From NCBI GenBank assembly GCA_030831375.1, contig JAURLF010000124.1:1-6984 (forward strand): a stretch of DNA of 6,984 nt, read 5' to 3'. Position 1 is the first letter of the stretch. Each line of letters starts with the position of its first letter. This DNA is from Gaiellales bacterium (GTDB lineage Bacteria; Actinomycetota; Thermoleophilia; Gaiellales; F1-60-MAGs149). The notes beneath the pieces were generated by a model. The model was not told the DNA's origin, ran no database searches, and saw only the letters and a list, made by a program, of their open reading frames with translations. This document shows, piece after piece, positions 5,540-6,984 of the stretch. A program made the translations under genes and the position numbers.

Positions 5540-6337
5540 ATGCGCCACCTCCTGATCGCCCTCCTCGGCCTGCTTCTGGCCGCCCCGTCCGCCCTCGCCG
5601 CGCCGAAGTCCCCGCCCTTCACGTTGTTCCCCGTGATAGGCGGCGCCTCCTACACGAATGATTACGGCGACCCGCGCGGCTCCGGGGTCCATGAGGGCAA
5701 CGACCTGCTCGCGCCCTGCGGCACGCCCGTCATCGCCGTCGTGCCGGGCACGATCCGCCTCGACTGGGGCTCGCGCTCCGGCTGGATGGTGACGCTCGTC
5801 GGCCGCAGCTCCTGGTACCGCTACATCCACATGGGCGTCGCGGGTGACCGCTCGAGCGCGCTGGCCAAGGGCCTGCGCGACGGCTCGCGCGTGAAGGAGG
5901 GCCAGGTCATCTCCTACGTCGGTCGCACGGGCGACGCCCAGAGAGCACCCTGCCACCTCCACTTCGAGCTCCACTACGACCGGCCCGCCGTCTCGCCGTA
6001 CCGGTGGCTGCGGCAGGCGGCCATCGTGCAGCCGAACGCCGACGACCCGGCGATGGCGACCTCCTCGAGCCAGGCCACGCTGAGGATCTCCGGCACCGTC
6101 CAGTGGGCGGCCACGAGCGGTGGCGAGGGCCGCCTCGTCGTGCGCGCCCGGAAGGTGTCGTGCTCGAACGGCGACGGCGTGAACCGGCGCGGTCCGATCG
6201 CGCTGCGCGCCGCGCCCGAGCTCGTGGCGTCGCTGCGCCCCGGCGCGAAGATCACCGTCACGACCGCGCCGGCGACCCTGACGAGCGAGATGCTCGAGGT
6301 GCGCCCCCTGGCCTGGACGGCCGCGCGGGTCTCGTAG
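5540..6337 (+). CDS. Secreted M23-family (LytM-like) zinc metallopeptidase
   Basis: A 265-residue exported protein. Residues 1-20 are a classic Sec signal peptide (MRHLLIALLGLLLAAPSALA, cut probably after ALA). The peptidase domain spans about 30-150, with HEGND (H51, D55), YIHM (H97) and HLHFELH (H139, H141). By analogy with LytM and lysostaphin, H51, D55 and H141 bind zinc while H97 and H139 serve catalysis. The family cuts peptide cross-links of peptidoglycan outside the membrane. The last 90 residues (175-265) look beta-rich (TLRISGTVQWAA, GRLVVRARKVSC, AKITVTT) and I cannot assign them. There is no coiled coil or LysM repeat, so it differs from EnvC/NlpD-type regulators. ATG 5540 is set by the signal peptide; the longer upstream frame is antisense to gcvT. 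The stop lies 3 bp from that of the convergent esterase gene. Confidence 0.92.
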   Translation: MRHLLIALLGLLLAAPSALAAPKSPPFTLFPVIGGASYTNDYGDPRGSGVHEGNDLLAPCGTPVIAVVPGTIRLDWGSRSGWMVTLVGRSSWYRYIHMGVAGDRSSALAKGLRDGSRVKEGQVISYVGRTGDAQRAPCHLHFELHYDRPAVSPYRWLRQAAIVQPNADDPAMATSSSQATLRISGTVQWAATSGGEGRLVVRARKVSCSNGDGVNRRGPIALRAAPELVASLRPGAKITVTTAPATLTSEMLEVRPLAWTAARVS

Positions 6338-6340
6338 CGC

Positions 6341-6984
6341 TCAGCCCCGCGCGGGCGGGCGCAGCGCGAGGCCGATCGTGCGGCGCAGGTCGCCGAGCCA
6401 GTCCGCGTCGACCGTGTGCTCGACCGCCGTCTCACGGTAGGTGACGTCCATGCCGGCGGCGACGAGCTCGTCGCGCGCGGCGCGCCCGAAGGAGACGTCG
6501 ATGACCGGGTCGCGCGAGCCGTGCGCGATCAGGACCGGCGGCCGGTCCGCAGACGCGAGGTCGAGAGCGTGCCCGACGACGTGCGGCACGAACCCCACGA
6601 GCGCGAGCAGTGCCGCCGGGGGCTCGCGATCCGCGGCGAGGCCCGTCGCGTACGCCATCACGCAGCCCTGCGAGAAGCCGCCGAGGACGATCCGCTCCGC
6701 GGGCACGTCGATCCGCTCCGGCAGGTCGTCGAGCCAGTCGCCGAGCGCCTCGGCGGCGGCGAGGAAGGATGCGGGATCCGGGTAGCCGACGCGCTCCACC
6801 TCGTACCAGTGCCGACCGCCGTCCGCACTCGCGAGGGGTGCGCGCGGCGCGACGCCGACGAGGCGCTGGTCCGGGTCGAGCACCTCGATCAGCGGGATCA
6901 GATCGTGCTCGTCCGCCCCGCGCCCGTGCAGCAGGACGAGCGCACCCTCGGGCGCGCCCTGCGCGGGCCGGATCCGCTCGACGA
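6341..6984 (-). CDS. Phospholipase/carboxylesterase-family serine hydrolase, 5'-truncated by the window edge
   Basis: The reading frame is open to the right edge (first full codon 6982-6980), giving 213 visible C-terminal residues of an alpha/beta hydrolase. LVLLHGRGADEHDLIPL (15-31 of the visible part) is the oxyanion-hole segment of the phospholipase/carboxylesterase (Abhydrolase_2) family. The nucleophile S104 is in GGFSQGCVMA, the acid D158 in HGSRDPVI and the base H189 in AVEHTVDADW. Family members hydrolyse short acyl esters in the cytosol; the true substrate is unknown. Only the first few residues appear to be missing, since the HGRG segment usually lies 20-30 residues from the start. 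The GTG at 6883 is inside the conserved region and is not the start. Confidence 0.9.
   Translation of the reverse strand, partial: VERIRPAQGAPEGALVLLHGRGADEHDLIPLIEVLDPDQRLVGVAPRAPLASADGGRHWYEVERVGYPDPASFLAAAEALGDWLDDLPERIDVPAERIVLGGFSQGCVMAYATGLAADREPPAALLALVGFVPHVVGHALDLASADRPPVLIAHGSRDPVIDVSFGRAARDELVAAGMDVTYRETAVEHTVDADWLGDLRRTIGLALRPPARG

Noticed and set aside
6344..6356. CCCGCGCGGG palindrome at the peptidase/esterase junction as a terminator
   Set aside because: The palindrome leaves only a three-pair stem once a loop is allowed, has no T tract and lies in the coding end of the esterase; at this GC content it is not significant.
1..6984. Mobile elements, CRISPR arrays, tRNA or rRNA genes
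   Set aside because: No terminal inverted repeats with transposase, no regularly spaced repeats and no tRNA-like cloverleaf or rRNA core sequence were seen; the genes account for nearly all of the window.

Overview
The window is about 7 kb of very GC-rich, densely packed bacterial chromosome. Nothing in it suggests mobile DNA. The GC-rich third codon positions, the actinobacterial-looking bacterial-type glutamyl-tRNA synthetase (RGEDLLPSTPRQ block) and two probable leaderless starts point to Actinomycetota. A Thermoleophilia-like lineage (Solirubrobacterales/Gaiellales) is possible, but that rank is a guess from gene style, not a placement.

Layout, left to right. (1) The C-terminal part of a PLP-dependent class III aminotransferase of the glutamate-1-semialdehyde type (+). 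(2) Converging on it, a minus-strand pair: gltX (glutamyl-tRNA synthetase), then a small single-pass membrane protein with a GX3G-repeat outer domain. (3) Diverging from gltX across 41 bp, a plus-strand endonuclease IV (nfo) with all nine metal ligands. (4) Converging on nfo with a 38-bp overlap, a minus-strand cluster gcvT-gcvH-orf. The glycine-cleavage T and H genes are followed by an unrecognised 128-residue nine-cysteine protein. (5) Diverging from gcvT across 219 bp, a secreted M23 (LytM-like) metallopeptidase (+). (6) Converging on it with a 3-bp gap, a 5'-truncated serine esterase of the phospholipase/carboxylesterase family (-).

Most genes are unrelated housekeeping functions: translation, base-excision repair, one-carbon/glycine metabolism and cell-wall turnover. 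GcvT and GcvH work together: GcvH carries the aminomethyl group on a lipoyl-lysine and GcvT transfers the methylene to tetrahydrofolate. The decarboxylase gcvP, which completes the reaction with them, is not in the window. The transcription units alternate strictly, with three tight convergent junctions and two divergent promoters.

I see no defence system, CRISPR array, insertion sequence or clear new multi-gene system. The items most worth a second look are the nine-cysteine protein behind gcvTH, a 10-bp direct repeat in the gltX/nfo divergent promoter where both genes look leaderless, a perfect 10-bp hairpin behind nfo that lies inside the coding end of the convergent gene, the GX3G-repeat membrane protein next to gltX, and a possible disulfide at the active site of the M23 enzyme.
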